Shown in pieces: positions 8,406 through 16,495 of a DNA stretch of 19,520 nt (positions within the stretch are counted from its first letter, which is position 1; every line of letters begins with the position of its first letter). Origin of the DNA: JBDHAC01 sp039588215. Lineage in GTDB: Bacteria; Gemmatimonadota; Gemmatimonadetes; Palauibacterales; Palauibacteraceae. Both the position numbers and the translations under genes were made by a program. The notes under the pieces were generated by a model. That model was given only the letters and a program-made list of their open reading frames with translations, had not been told where the DNA came from and searched no databases. The DNA is taken from the NCBI GenBank assembly GCA_039588215.1, contig JBDHAD010000074.1, positions 1 to 19,520 of the forward strand, in the 5' to 3' direction.

Positions 8406-9653
8406 TCAACGCAGCCGTACCCACCCGTAAAGAGCCACCATCGCGAGGATGAGCGCCAGCCCCACGATCTGCACGACCCGGCGCTGGCGTAACCCTCCGC
8501 CCGCCGCCTCGTCGGGAAGGGCCTGGGTGCGCGTGATGGCACCGGCTCGGATGTCGAACACCCACGCGAGGATGAGGGCAACCGGGAAGCCGGCCAGCAC
8601 GGTGATGACCACCGCCGGACTGATCCACGATGGGAGGTCGAAGGGCTCGGTCAGATTATTGATGCCCTCCACCGCGATGAATGTGGCCAGAGTGTACGCG
8701 ACCGCGACCTTGTACACGTGTCGACGCTTGAGCTCGGCGAAGAAAGCGCCCACCGCGGTCGTCGGCGGACTCTCCGGCATCTCGTCCGCGTCGGCGAGCA
8801 GGAGGCGAGCGACCTCGGCCGTGGTGGGCCGGTGCTCCGGCCGCTTGGCCAGACAACGGCCGAGGAGGTCCGCAAAAGCCCGATCGGTGCCCGGGCGTAA
8901 CGTTTCGAGCGGTGTCGGCGTCTGGCGCAGGTGGGCCGCAGCGAGCTCCGCGTTCGATGACGCTTCGTAGGGACTCCTGAGCGTGACGAGCTCGTAGCCC
9001 AATACGCCGAGCGAGTACACATCGGCGAGCTCAGTCAGCGGCTCACCCAGTAGATGCTCGGGCGACACGTAGCGCATGTCCCCGAGCACCTCGCCCTGTA
9101 CCGTGAGTCGGGTCGAGGTGTCGTCCTGCCCGGTGTCGCGGATCGCCGCCACGCCGAAATCCGTCAGCACGATGCGACCGGTTCCCTTGTCCAGCAGCAC
9201 GTTGGCGGGTTTCACGTCGCGGTGGATGATCTCCTCCGCGTGAGCCGCGGCCAAGGCGGCGGCGATCCCGCCCAGCGTCGCGCGCGCGTCGTCCTCGGAC
9301 ATCGCGCCACCCGCCTGGAGCGCATCCTCGAGGTTGCGGCCCTCGATGTACTCCATGACGAAATACGGCACATCGTTGGAGAGACGGCCCACCTGGTATA
9401 CAGACGTCACGTTCGTGTGCGAGATCCTGGCTGCCGAGCGGGCTTCGCGCTCGAACCTGCGCCGTACCTTCTCGTCCCGCGCGGGTTCCGGCGACAGGAC
9501 TTTCACGGCAACCGGGCGGTCGAGCGCCGTCTCTCGGGCGAGATACACGCTCGCCACCGAACCGCGTCCAAGGAGGCGAATCACACGCAGGTCGGGTGCG
9601 AGTTCCTCCCGTACCTGTGCGTCCAGGGCGTCGAGAGAGGCGGGATCGTTCAG
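8406..9653 (-). CDS. Membrane-anchored Ser/Thr protein kinase (possible CTG start)
   Basis: A Hanks-type kinase of about 415 residues. Numbered from the internal GTG at 9584 (add 23 if the start is the CTG at 9653): glycine loop GRGSVASV, K28 in VAVKVL, E47 in the C-helix, catalytic HRDVKPAN (D123, N128), DFG at 142-144, RYVSPEH at the P+1 region, and DVYSLGVLGYEL. The kinase domain ends near 265. A linker with ELKRRHVYKVAVAY then leads to three hydrophobic segments (about 290-308, 321-343, 371-388) and a short tail, so the kinase domain should face the cytoplasm. The GTG start would begin right at the first kinase strand; the preceding codons (DALDAQVREELAPDLRV) read like real kinase N-terminus, but the only in-frame initiator candidate is CTG 9653, preceded by GGAGGG. 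It may head an operon with DUF1015 and is divergent from the HAD gene. Confidence 0.9.
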   Translation of the reverse strand: MNDPASLDALDAQVREELAPDLRVIRLLGRGSVASVYLARETALDRPVAVKVLSPEPARDEKVRRRFEREARSAARISHTNVTSVYQVGRLSNDVPYFVMEYIEGRNLEDALQAGGAMSEDDARATLGGIAAALAAAHAEEIIHRDVKPANVLLDKGTGRIVLTDFGVAAIRDTGQDDTSTRLTVQGEVLGDMRYVSPEHLLGEPLTELADVYSLGVLGYELVTLRSPYEASSNAELAAAHLRQTPTPLETLRPGTDRAFADLLGRCLAKRPEHRPTTAEVARLLLADADEMPESPPTTAVGAFFAELKRRHVYKVAVAYTLATFIAVEGINNLTEPFDLPSWISPAVVITVLAGFPVALILAWVFDIRAGAITRTQALPDEAAGGGLRQRRVVQIVGLALILAMVALYGWVRLR

Positions 9654-9801
9654 CGCTCGCCCTCCATCTGGGGGCCATACGAGTCGGGGAGTGAGAATAG
9701 CCGCTCGCTTCGGGGTCGGCCAGAAACCCGAGGCTTCGGCAACCTGCTAGATTGGCGTACGCCGGCTCCGCGAGACGCGCCCCTGACCATGAGACGGAGC
9801 G

Positions 9802-10587
9802 ATGAACCAGCCGATCCAGGGACTCCTGATCGATCTCGACGGAACCGTTTACCAGGCGCGCTCGCTGATCGAGGGGGCCGTGGAGACGACGCGGTGGCTT
9901 CGGCGGCGCGGCGTGCCGTTCCTGTTCACGACCAACACCAGCCGGAAATCGCGGCGGGCCGTCGTCGAATCTCTGTCGGCCCTCGGTCTGGAAGTGGAAC
10001 CTGACGAGATCCTGACCGCGCCGCTGGCGGCCGCCCGCTGGCTCGAGGCTGCCGGTCTGTATCGCCTGCGCTTGCTGCTCCCGGAAGCCACGCACGAGGA
10101 CTTCGTCGGGTTCGATCTGGACGCCCACTCGCCGGAGGCAGTGGTGGTCGGCGACCTCGGACCGGCTTTCGGGTTCGAGCTTCTGAATGAGGCGTTCATC
10201 GCGCTCCGGCGCGGCGCTCGCCTGGTCGCGATCCACAAGAACCGATTCTGGCTCCCCGCCGCCGGACCCACTCTCGACGCGGGCCCCTTCGTCGTGGCGC
10301 TCGAGTACGCGGCGGGGGCCGAGGCCGTGCTCGTCGGCAAGCCGGCACCGGCTTTCTTCACGCTGGCGGCCCGGCTGCTCGGAGTTGAGCTGGATGGATT
10401 GGCGGTCGTGGGGGATGACATCGAGTCCGACATTCGGGGCGCCCGCGGTGCCGGGCTGACGGCGATTCAGGTGCGTACGGGGAAGTTCGATCCCTCCCTG
10501 ATCGAGACCATCGACCCGGCATACGCGCCGCACCTCGTGATCGGATCGATCGCCGAGCTCCCTCCGGTCCTCGAGCACGGGCATTGA
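9802..10587 (+). CDS. HAD superfamily IIA hydrolase (LHPP/NagD-like phosphatase)
   Basis: A 261-residue cytosolic phosphatase with a full HAD motif set: motif I LIDLDGTVY with nucleophile D11 and acid D13; motif II FTTNTS around T43-T44; motif III lysine K180 in VGKPAPAFF; and motif IV VVGDDIESDIRGA with D205, D206 and D210. The C2-type cap lies between motifs II and III (about 75-175), which defines subclass IIA with NagD, PGP and LHPP. The TVYQARSLIEGA opening and the overall length best fit the LHPP-like group. The substrate cannot be read from sequence. The start ATG follows ACGGAG. It is divergent from the kinase across about 150 bases, in which I see no convincing promoter. Confidence 0.9.
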   Translation: MNQPIQGLLIDLDGTVYQARSLIEGAVETTRWLRRRGVPFLFTTNTSRKSRRAVVESLSALGLEVEPDEILTAPLAAARWLEAAGLYRLRLLLPEATHEDFVGFDLDAHSPEAVVVGDLGPAFGFELLNEAFIALRRGARLVAIHKNRFWLPAAGPTLDAGPFVVALEYAAGAEAVLVGKPAPAFFTLAARLLGVELDGLAVVGDDIESDIRGARGAGLTAIQVRTGKFDPSLIETIDPAYAPHLVIGSIAELPPVLEHGH

Positions 10588-10707
10588 TCCGGACGCGCTT
10601 GCCAGCGCTCCGCTCGCACCCGAAGGTTTTGAAGGGAACGGGCCCGCCCGCGCGATCGAGCGCGAAGCCGCCCGAAGCAGCCGCCCGAGACCGTCGGAGG
10701 TGCAAAG

Positions 10708-11271
10708 ATGGATCGTCACGGTTCTGGTGCGTCGTTCCAGCTCTTCTTCAGCGTCGCCCTCACGATACTGGTCGTCATGCTTCCGTTTGCCATGGGCTGC
10801 TCCAGCGAGAGCCCAGCACCGGGCACGAGCGCCGAACTGGTCCGCTTTCCGCTCGACGACCTCGAGGGTGTGATCGCCCAGGGCGGAGCGGAGCTCGACC
10901 CGATGGTGTCAGCCGACGGCAACGGATCGCTGCGTCTGACGGCGGCGCAGCCGACGACCTTTCGCCTCTTCGAAACGGGAGACCTCGATGTGGAGAATGC
11001 GCTCCTCCTGTATCGCGCGAGCGTACGAACGGAGGGGGTGGAGGGCACCGCATACCTGGAGATGTGGGTCCAGGTGGCGGGGATGGGCGAGTCGTTCTCA
11101 CGGGATCTCCAGACCCCGCTGAGCGGATCGAACGACTGGTCGACCGAGGAGACGCCGTTCTTTCTTCAGGCAGGGGAGAATCCGGACAACATCAAGCTGA
11201 ACCTGGTCGTCGATGGGCGGGGAACCGTGTGGATCGACGACATCCGACTGACCAGGGGACCGCTACCCTGA
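10708..11271 (+). CDS. Putative lipoprotein with beta-sandwich domain
   Basis: A 187-residue exported protein. The N-terminus has a hydrophobic core (LFFSVALTILVVMLPFAMG) ending in a lipobox with C31 as the lipidated residue. The mature part is rich in beta-strand patterns. It ends with a segment like carbohydrate-binding-module/jelly-roll domains (KLNLVVDGRGTVWIDDIRL), where IDDI.L is the usual final strand. I recognise no catalytic motif. Carbohydrate or surface binding is a guess from fold style. The start is well supported by GGAGGTG 6-12 bases before the ATG. It lies 120 bases after the HAD gene and 125 before the OsmC-like gene. Confidence 0.75.
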   Translation: MDRHGSGASFQLFFSVALTILVVMLPFAMGCSSESPAPGTSAELVRFPLDDLEGVIAQGGAELDPMVSADGNGSLRLTAAQPTTFRLFETGDLDVENALLLYRASVRTEGVEGTAYLEMWVQVAGMGESFSRDLQTPLSGSNDWSTEETPFFLQAGENPDNIKLNLVVDGRGTVWIDDIRLTRGPLP

Positions 11272-11396
11272 GCCCGCCCCCGGGTACGCCCTCCCTGCTC
11301 AGGCAGGCCTCGCTAGGGCAGCCTCCCGAAGTGCTTCAGGCGATGAGCCGATTTCGGGCCTTCATGCGCCTATCAGAGGTGAGGAGACGACCGAAT

Positions 11397-11912
11397 ATGA
11401 GCCAGCACACCATCAAGGAGGCCTTCGAACGGAGCGAGAGGGCACTGTCCCTCAAGCCGTCGATAGGTCGCGGGAGCGCGAAGACGACAGTCCGTTTGAG
11501 CGAGGGCCTCGCGTGCGAAGCCCGAGACGGCCGTTGGAAGCTGAGCGTGGACATGTCGGAGAAGTCGGGTGGATCCGGCGCGGCGCCGGACCCCGGTGTC
11601 TTCGGCCGGACCGCGCTGGGGAGCTGCTTGGCGATCGGGTACGCGAAATGGGCGGCGGTGCGGGGCGTTTCCATCCGGAGCCTCGAGGTGGAGGTGCAAG
11701 CAGATTACGACGCAGCCCGCGAGTACGGTGTCGGCGACAAGTCGCCCGGCTACTCACAGGTCCGCTACGTCGTAAAGGTCGAGAGCGATGCACCCGAGGA
11801 CGAGATCGCGCGACTCCTCGATGAGGCCGATTCATGCAGCCCGTGGCTCGACGTCTTCGTTCGCCCGATCGAGCTACGGCGCGAGCTGCGTGTTCTACTA
11901 CCCGAGGAGTAG
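11397..11912 (+). CDS. OsmC family protein
   Basis: A 171-residue protein of the OsmC/Ohr/YhfA superfamily, small cytosolic proteins many of which reduce organic hydroperoxides with a cysteine pair. The two expected cysteines are C77 in RTALGSCLAIGYAKWAA, at the start of the central helix, and C147 in EADSCSPWLDVFVRPI. The strand pattern IRSLEVEVQADYD and YVVKVESDAPEDEIARLLDEAD matches the family core. Substrate class cannot be decided, and many such proteins are OsmC-like rather than true Ohr. The frame is open far upstream to 10584, but that part is shadow sequence. The ATG at 11397 has GAGGAG upstream and gives normal length. The methyltransferase start lies 4 bases after its TAG, so the two are probably cotranscribed. 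Confidence 0.88.
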   Translation: MSQHTIKEAFERSERALSLKPSIGRGSAKTTVRLSEGLACEARDGRWKLSVDMSEKSGGSGAAPDPGVFGRTALGSCLAIGYAKWAAVRGVSIRSLEVEVQADYDAAREYGVGDKSPGYSQVRYVVKVESDAPEDEIARLLDEADSCSPWLDVFVRPIELRRELRVLLPEE

Positions 11913-11916
11913 CATC

Positions 11917-12738
11917 GTGGATCCGAGGTTACAGCGGCGCGTGCAGCGTTACGGTTGGGATCGTGCGGTCGATCACTACGAGCGTCACTGGGCGCGGCAG
12001 CTGGAGCCCGCTCAGCGGAGCCTCCTGCGGATGGCCGCCCTCCGTCCGGGAGAGCGGGTGCTGGACATCGCTTGCGGGACAGGATTGGTCACGTTTCCCG
12101 CGGTGGATAAGGTAGGAGCAGAAGGATCGGTCCTGGCCACGGACCTCTCTGGGGACATGATCGACGCCCTCCGGTCTGACGCCGCCAGCCGGGACCTCAC
12201 AAACCTCGCTTTCGAGCGCATGGGGGCCGAAGAGCTGGATCTGACTGACCGATCTTTCGACGTGGCACTGTGCGCCCTCGGGCTCATGTACGTACCCGAC
12301 CCGATGCAAGCGATGCGCGAGATGCACCGGGTCCTCGTCGCAGGCGGCCGGGCAGTAGCGGCCGTGTGGGGCGCGCGCGCCAACTGCGGGTGAACGGAGA
12401 TCTTCCCGATCGTGGATTCGCGCGTGAGCTCGGAGGTGTGCCCGCTCTTCTTCCAGTTGGGGACCGGGGCGTCTCTGGAGGCGGTGTTCCGGGGCGCTCG
12501 CTTCGTCGACATCGCGACGGAGCGATTCGCGACGCTCCTGGACTACGCCTCGGAGGAGGATGCGCTGGGTGCCGCCTTCGCCGGGGGGGCGGTCGCGCTC
12601 GCCTACTCACGCTTCGATGACCGAACGCGCGATGAAGCGCACGCGGAGTACCTCGCCTCCATCGAGCCGTACCGAAACGGGGAGGGCTACCGGATTCCGG
12701 GCGAGTTCGTCGTCGTGAGCGGCACGAAGGACGACTAG
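11917..12738 (+). pseudogene. Class I SAM-dependent methyltransferase interrupted by in-frame TGA
   Basis: The frame starts at GTG 11917, with GAGGAG of the OsmC gene end 7 bases upstream. Motif I VLDIACGTGLVT is at residues 48-59, TDLSGDMI at 75-82, and FDVALCALGLMYVPDPMQAM at 114-133. After VWGARANCG the frame hits TGA at 12391-12393 (codon 159), then continues open and protein-like in the same frame (TEIFPIVDSRVSSEVCPLFF onward) to TAG at 12736-12738. Read through, the product is 273 residues, normal for this methyltransferase class; the stop gives 158. From memory of relatives, the stop replaces a Trp (NCGW.EIFPIVD), i.e. TGG to TGA. It could be a recent nonsense mutation, a sequencing error or UGA readthrough. 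The downstream half could be reinitiated at GTG 12412 but has no clear ribosome site. Confidence 0.8.
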
Positions 12739-12780
12739 CAGGCCACTCGAGCACTCAACGGCTGAGAGCTCGGCCGTCGG

Positions 12781-14275
12781 CTAGACGCTCTCTTCGGGGA
12801 AGTTCTCCAGCACGTGCTGAATCCTGTTCAGGAAGAACGCCGCCATCGCGCCGTCCACCACGCGGTGGTCGTAGCTGAGCCCGAAGTAGGAACGGTGTCG
12901 AATCGCGATCACGTCGCCGCCGAATTCATCCTGTGCGACGACGGGGCGCTTCTCGATCACGCCCGTCCCGAGGATCGCCACCTGTGGCTGGTTGATGATC
13001 GGCGTGCCGAAGAGGTTCCCAAACACACCGACGTTCGTGATCGTGAAGGTCCCACCCTGGATGTCGTCGAAGTCGAGCTCCCTGGCGCGCGCCTTCTCCG
13101 CGAGCTCGTTGGCGCCCTGAGCGAGTCCGACGAGGCTGAGGCGATCCGCGTTCTTGAGGACCGGTACGATGAGTTCCGCTCCATCGTTGATGGCGACTGC
13201 GACCCCGAGATTCACATCCGCGTGGTACACGATCCGTGCGCCGTCCACTGAGGCATTCAAGATGGGGTATTCCCGCAGGGCCTCGATCACCGCGCGGTAG
13301 ATGAAGGGTCCGTACGTGAGCTTCACGCCCTGATCCGCGAACCGCCCCTTGAGTTTCTGTCTGAGACGGACAATGCGCTCGAAGTCCACTTCGGTCACCG
13401 ATGTGACGTGCGCGGAGACCCGCTTCGACATGAGCATGTGCTCCATCGTCCGGAGACGAACGCGGCTCATCTCTTCGATGCGGTCGTGCTCGCGGATGGG
13501 CACCTTCGGGAGCTTGATATCCAGGGTGGCGCCGTGGATGGGGACTCGCATGATGCCGGGCTCGGTCGCGACCGAGGCCTCCGCGGGTGCGGGTGCTGGT
13601 GCTGGGGCAGCTGCCGGTGCAGGAGCGGGTGCAGGTGCTGGGGCAGCCGCGGGTGGAGGTGCGGGTGCCGATCTCGACGGCGGCCGGTCGCTCCTCGATG
13701 TACGCGACGATGTCGTCCCGCGTGACGCGCCCCGCGATACCGGTACCGGATACCTGACCGAGGTCGACGTCGTGTTCAGCTGCGATTTTGCGCACGAGTG
13801 GCGTGGAACGCGTACGTATGCGCTCCACGCGCGTGGCCGAACCCTCGCCATCCACAGCTGGCACCCCGGCCACCGGCGCGGGAGTCGGAGCCGGCGGGGT
13901 AGGCGGCGCCGGTTCGGAAGCCGGGGCCGGTTCGGGCGCCGGTTGAGGAACCAGCCCCGGTTCGGGTGCGGCGCCAGCCGCTTCGAGGCTCGTGCCAGTG
14001 GCATCAGGTACGGGCATCTGGACAGCCGCCGCCGCTTCGGTCTCGATGCGCGCGACTATCGTGTTTACCTCCACCGTCTCGCCTTCCTGGACGAGGATCT
14101 CGGCCAGCAGGCCGCTCGCGGGGGCGGGAATGTCGGCGTCGACCTTGTCTGTCGAGATCTCGAACAGGTCCTCATCGCGCTCGATGGGATCGCCCACGCT
14201 CTTGAGCCACTTCGTGAGCGTTCCTTCCGCGATCGACTCGCCCATCTGAGGCATGATCACGTCGACTTTGGCCAT
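12781..14275 (-). CDS. 2-oxoacid dehydrogenase E2 (dihydrolipoamide acyltransferase), frameshifted in the linker
   Basis: The core acyltransferase of a 2-oxoacid dehydrogenase complex, moving the acyl group from lipoate to CoA. It begins at ATG 14275. The lipoyl domain spans about residues 1-78 with lipoyl-lysine K44 in STDKVDAD. A Pro/Ala linker follows, then the E1/E3-binding domain at about 155-192 (TPLVRKIAAEHDVDLGQVSG). That frame fails after EERPAAVEI, near 13670. The Ala/Pro linker and catalytic domain resume in another frame down to TAG 12781. The catalytic motif SYDHRVVDG is intact (His codon 12865-12867). The total is 1495 bases, one more than a multiple of three, so skipping one base (for example 13669) restores a ~497-residue protein. 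Both halves look otherwise intact, so sequencing error or very recent mutation is likely. E1beta lies 47 bases upstream. Confidence 0.88.
13598..13669 (-). repeat. 36-base imperfect tandem repeat coding the E2 Ala/Pro linker
   Basis: Two adjacent 36-base units (13598-13633 and 13634-13669) each begin GGTGCTGGGGCAGC on the plus strand and encode alternating Ala and Pro on the minus strand. Gain or loss of a whole unit would keep frame, but the run-rich sequence is prone to single-base slips. The E2 frameshift maps to its edge. Confidence 0.7.
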
Positions 14276-14322
14276 ATGGTCCTTCCCTGGTCAGGTTTCG
14301 CCGGCGGCGCGTGGCCGCCGAC

Positions 14323-15297
14323 TCAGTATGCGAGCAACCAGCGGGCGGCGGTGACGATGTCCTCCACCTGCGGCAGGTAGTAGTCCTCCAACGGAGGCGA
14401 GTAAGGGACCGGGGTGTCCAACGCCGTGACCCGACGGATCGGAGCGTCTAGCCACTCGAAGGCCTGTTCGCAGATCTGCGCGGTGACTTCGCCGGCGAAC
14501 CCTCCGAAGCGCGGCGCCTCATGAACGATCAAGGCGCGTCCTGTCTTCCGTGTACTCGCCAGGATCGCCTCGATGTCCAGGGGACGCAGCGTACGCAAAT
14601 CGATGATCTCGATCTCCGCCCCGTCTTCCTCCGCGATTCGTTTCGCGGCGTCCTCCGCCTTGTACACCATCGCCCCATACGTGACGATTGTCAGGGCATC
14701 CCCGGGGCGATGAGTTCGCGCTACGCCGAGTGGAACGAGGATATCCACTTCCTCGGGCAGTTCCTCCTTCACCCGTCGGTACAGGTACTTGTGCTCAAAG
14801 TAGAGCACCGGATCCGGGTCACGGATCGCGGCTCTGAGCAAGCCCTTCGCATCATACGCGGTCGACGGGGCGACCATCTTCAGTCCTGCGACGTTGGCGA
14901 AGTACGACTCGACGTTCTGCGAGTGGAACGGGCCCGCCCGCGCGCCACCGCCACACGGTCCCCGAATCACGAAGCCCGCCCCAACGCCGGTACGATAACG
15001 GACCTTGGCGGCGAAGTTAACGATCATGTCGAAGGCGGGCGCGATGAAATCGATGAACTGCATCTCGACTACTGGCCTCAGCCCCATGTGTGCCGCGCCG
15101 ATGGCGGCCCCGACGATCGCCGCCTCGCTGATTGGCGTGTCGATGACGCGATCCGGACCGAACTCGTCCAGAAACCCCTCGGTGATCTTGAAAGCCCCGC
15201 CGTACGCGCCGATGTCCTCGCCCATGATGAAGACGGACTCATCGATCTCCATCTCCTCCCACAGCGCCTCGCGGATCGCCTCCAGGTACGTGGTCAT
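14323..15297 (-). CDS. 2-oxoacid dehydrogenase E1 component, beta subunit
   Basis: A 324-residue transketolase-like subunit that pairs with E1alpha to decarboxylate a 2-oxoacid and acylate the E2 lipoyl group. Visible features are the N-terminus TYLEAIREALWEEME, MGEDIGAYGGAFKIT, the ThDP-activating glutamate E58 in TPISEAAIVGAAIGAA, GGGARAGPFHSQ with active-site H125, GLKMVAPSTAYDAKGLL, and the C-terminal domain with IVTYGAMV and EIIDLRTLRPLD. The ATG at 15297 overlaps the E1alpha TGA in an ATGA, a strong sign of translational coupling. The E2 gene follows after 47 bases. The frame is open far upstream, but that part is the E1alpha shadow. Confidence 0.95.
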   Translation of the reverse strand: MTTYLEAIREALWEEMEIDESVFIMGEDIGAYGGAFKITEGFLDEFGPDRVIDTPISEAAIVGAAIGAAHMGLRPVVEMQFIDFIAPAFDMIVNFAAKVRYRTGVGAGFVIRGPCGGGARAGPFHSQNVESYFANVAGLKMVAPSTAYDAKGLLRAAIRDPDPVLYFEHKYLYRRVKEELPEEVDILVPLGVARTHRPGDALTIVTYGAMVYKAEDAAKRIAEEDGAEIEIIDLRTLRPLDIEAILASTRKTGRALIVHEAPRFGGFAGEVTAQICEQAFEWLDAPIRRVTALDTPVPYSPPLEDYYLPQVEDIVTAARWLLAY

Positions 15298-16394
15298 GTC
15301 CCGACCCGCTCCGGCCGACCGGCGGCGGCTGCCACACCGGGCATCCCCGCGTGTCGGGCTACCTGAACCAGGTCCGAATATCCGACCGGGTCGACTCGGG
15401 TCCAGGGGACGGACTCCGACTCGGGCTCCGCGTACACTCGCGTCTGGGCGTCGGTAGGCGATGGCATCGAGTGAGCGAGCGCGTCCTTCAGCGCACGATC
15501 CAGCTCTCGATCCACGTCGTCGCGGAGGACGGAGACACTCGGCTCGGTCTCGAAGTCGTGCCGGAACAGGTAACGCTCGAAGCCCTCGATCGGATCTCGC
15601 CTTCGCCAGCGCTCGAGCTCCGCCTCGGGGACATACGCGCGGGAATCGTGCTGCGCATGGCCCGACATGCGGAATGTCTCGGCGACGAGAATCGTGGGTC
15701 CGCCGCCGCCGCGCGCCCGGGCGACCGCCTCTACCGCCGCGTCGTACACGGCCAGGACATCGTTTCCGTCCACCTCGATCGCCGGGACGCCGTACGCCTT
15801 GGCTACGTCGGACCAGCTCTCGACGGCGGCCTGCGCCGACGAGCGCGTGGAGAAGGACCAACGGTTGTGCTCCAGGACGACGACCATAGGGAGACGCTGA
15901 GCCGCGGCAAACGCGAAGCCCTCGTGCGAAGCGCCGGTCCTGGTGGCCCCTTCTCCCTGGTAGGTCATGCACACGTGTGGCTCGCCTCGCAGGCGGAATG
16001 CGAGCGCGACCCCGTTCAGGGCGCACAGCTGGGTGCCGAGCGAGCTGACCGGCCCGAGCAGGCCCAGGTCGGGAACAGTCGCCTGGTTCGTTCCGTCCCT
16101 GCCGTCGGCCGCGGAGCCGGTCCTGCCGGTGTACTGCAGAAACACGTCGCGTGGAGGAAAACCGCGCACCAGGAGGGCGCCGAGGTCCCGAAACGAGGGC
16201 GCGAGCCAATCCCCATCCACCAGCGCGAAGGCGCTGCCGACGGGTGTGGCCTCCTGGCCGAGGCTACGGTACAGACTCCCAGGCACCTCTCCCTGCTTGA
16301 GCAGGCGCTCGAGCCGCTCCTCGAGTCCCCTCGTGAGGATCATGGTGCGAAGAAGGCTCCGGAGATCGCTCGCAGTCAGAGACCCTTCAGGCAT
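15294..16394 (-). CDS. 2-oxoacid dehydrogenase E1 component, alpha subunit (branched-chain type)
   Basis: A 366-residue ThDP-dependent subunit. The cofactor/metal motif is GEG (E148) followed by N177 in EHNRW. Glu instead of Asp in this motif, plus EVDGNDVLAVY and the FRMSGHAQHDSRAY loop, resemble branched-chain 2-oxoacid dehydrogenase E1alpha more than pyruvate dehydrogenase. Position 179 is Trp where human BCKDH has a metal-liganding Tyr. The product probably decarboxylates branched-chain 2-oxoacids, though pyruvate or mixed use cannot be excluded. The frame is open to 16496, but the ATG at 16394 (preceded by GGGAGTGGG) gives the usual N-terminus (SLTASDLRSLLRTMILTRGLEERL). It is first in the E1alpha-E1beta-E2 operon. 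No E3 gene is in the window. Confidence 0.94.
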   Translation of the reverse strand: MPEGSLTASDLRSLLRTMILTRGLEERLERLLKQGEVPGSLYRSLGQEATPVGSAFALVDGDWLAPSFRDLGALLVRGFPPRDVFLQYTGRTGSAADGRDGTNQATVPDLGLLGPVSSLGTQLCALNGVALAFRLRGEPHVCMTYQGEGATRTGASHEGFAFAAAQRLPMVVVLEHNRWSFSTRSSAQAAVESWSDVAKAYGVPAIEVDGNDVLAVYDAAVEAVARARGGGGPTILVAETFRMSGHAQHDSRAYVPEAELERWRRRDPIEGFERYLFRHDFETEPSVSVLRDDVDRELDRALKDALAHSMPSPTDAQTRVYAEPESESVPWTRVDPVGYSDLVQVARHAGMPGVAAAAGRPERVGT

Positions 16395-16470
16395 CCCACT
16401 CCCGCGCGCAGATAGTCGTCCGTGTCGATCCGCGCCCGGCACAGTTCGATCCTGGCCAAGCCCGGGGTGG

Positions 16471-16488
16471 CAGTCCTGCATGGGACTG
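16471..16488 (-). promoter_or_regulatory. Leader hairpin of the 2-oxoacid dehydrogenase operon
   Basis: CAGTCC (16471-16476) pairs with GGACTG (16483-16488) around a 6-base loop. It sits 7 bases downstream of the predicted -10 box, so it would form the very 5' end of the mRNA, about 95 bases before E1alpha. It could stabilise the transcript. Confidence 0.35.
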
Positions 16489-16495
16489 GACGGCA

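Noticed and set aside
9043..10719. A 558-residue minus-strand frame across the HAD gene and part of the kinase gene
   Set aside because: It covers two recognisable genes in other frames and its translation is low-complexity Arg/Gly/Pro.
10584..11396. Upstream part of the open frame ending with the OsmC-like gene
   Set aside because: It overlaps the lipoprotein gene and has no family similarity; only the part from 11397 is the OsmC domain.
12391..12393. TGA as a selenocysteine codon in the methyltransferase
   Set aside because: The site looks like a Trp position, the family does not use selenocysteine, and I see no convincing SECIS-like stem just downstream.
13349..14380. A plus-strand frame with long Gly/Ala runs
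   Set aside because: The runs are the reverse complement of the E2 Ala/Pro linker; no start signal or domain supports a gene.
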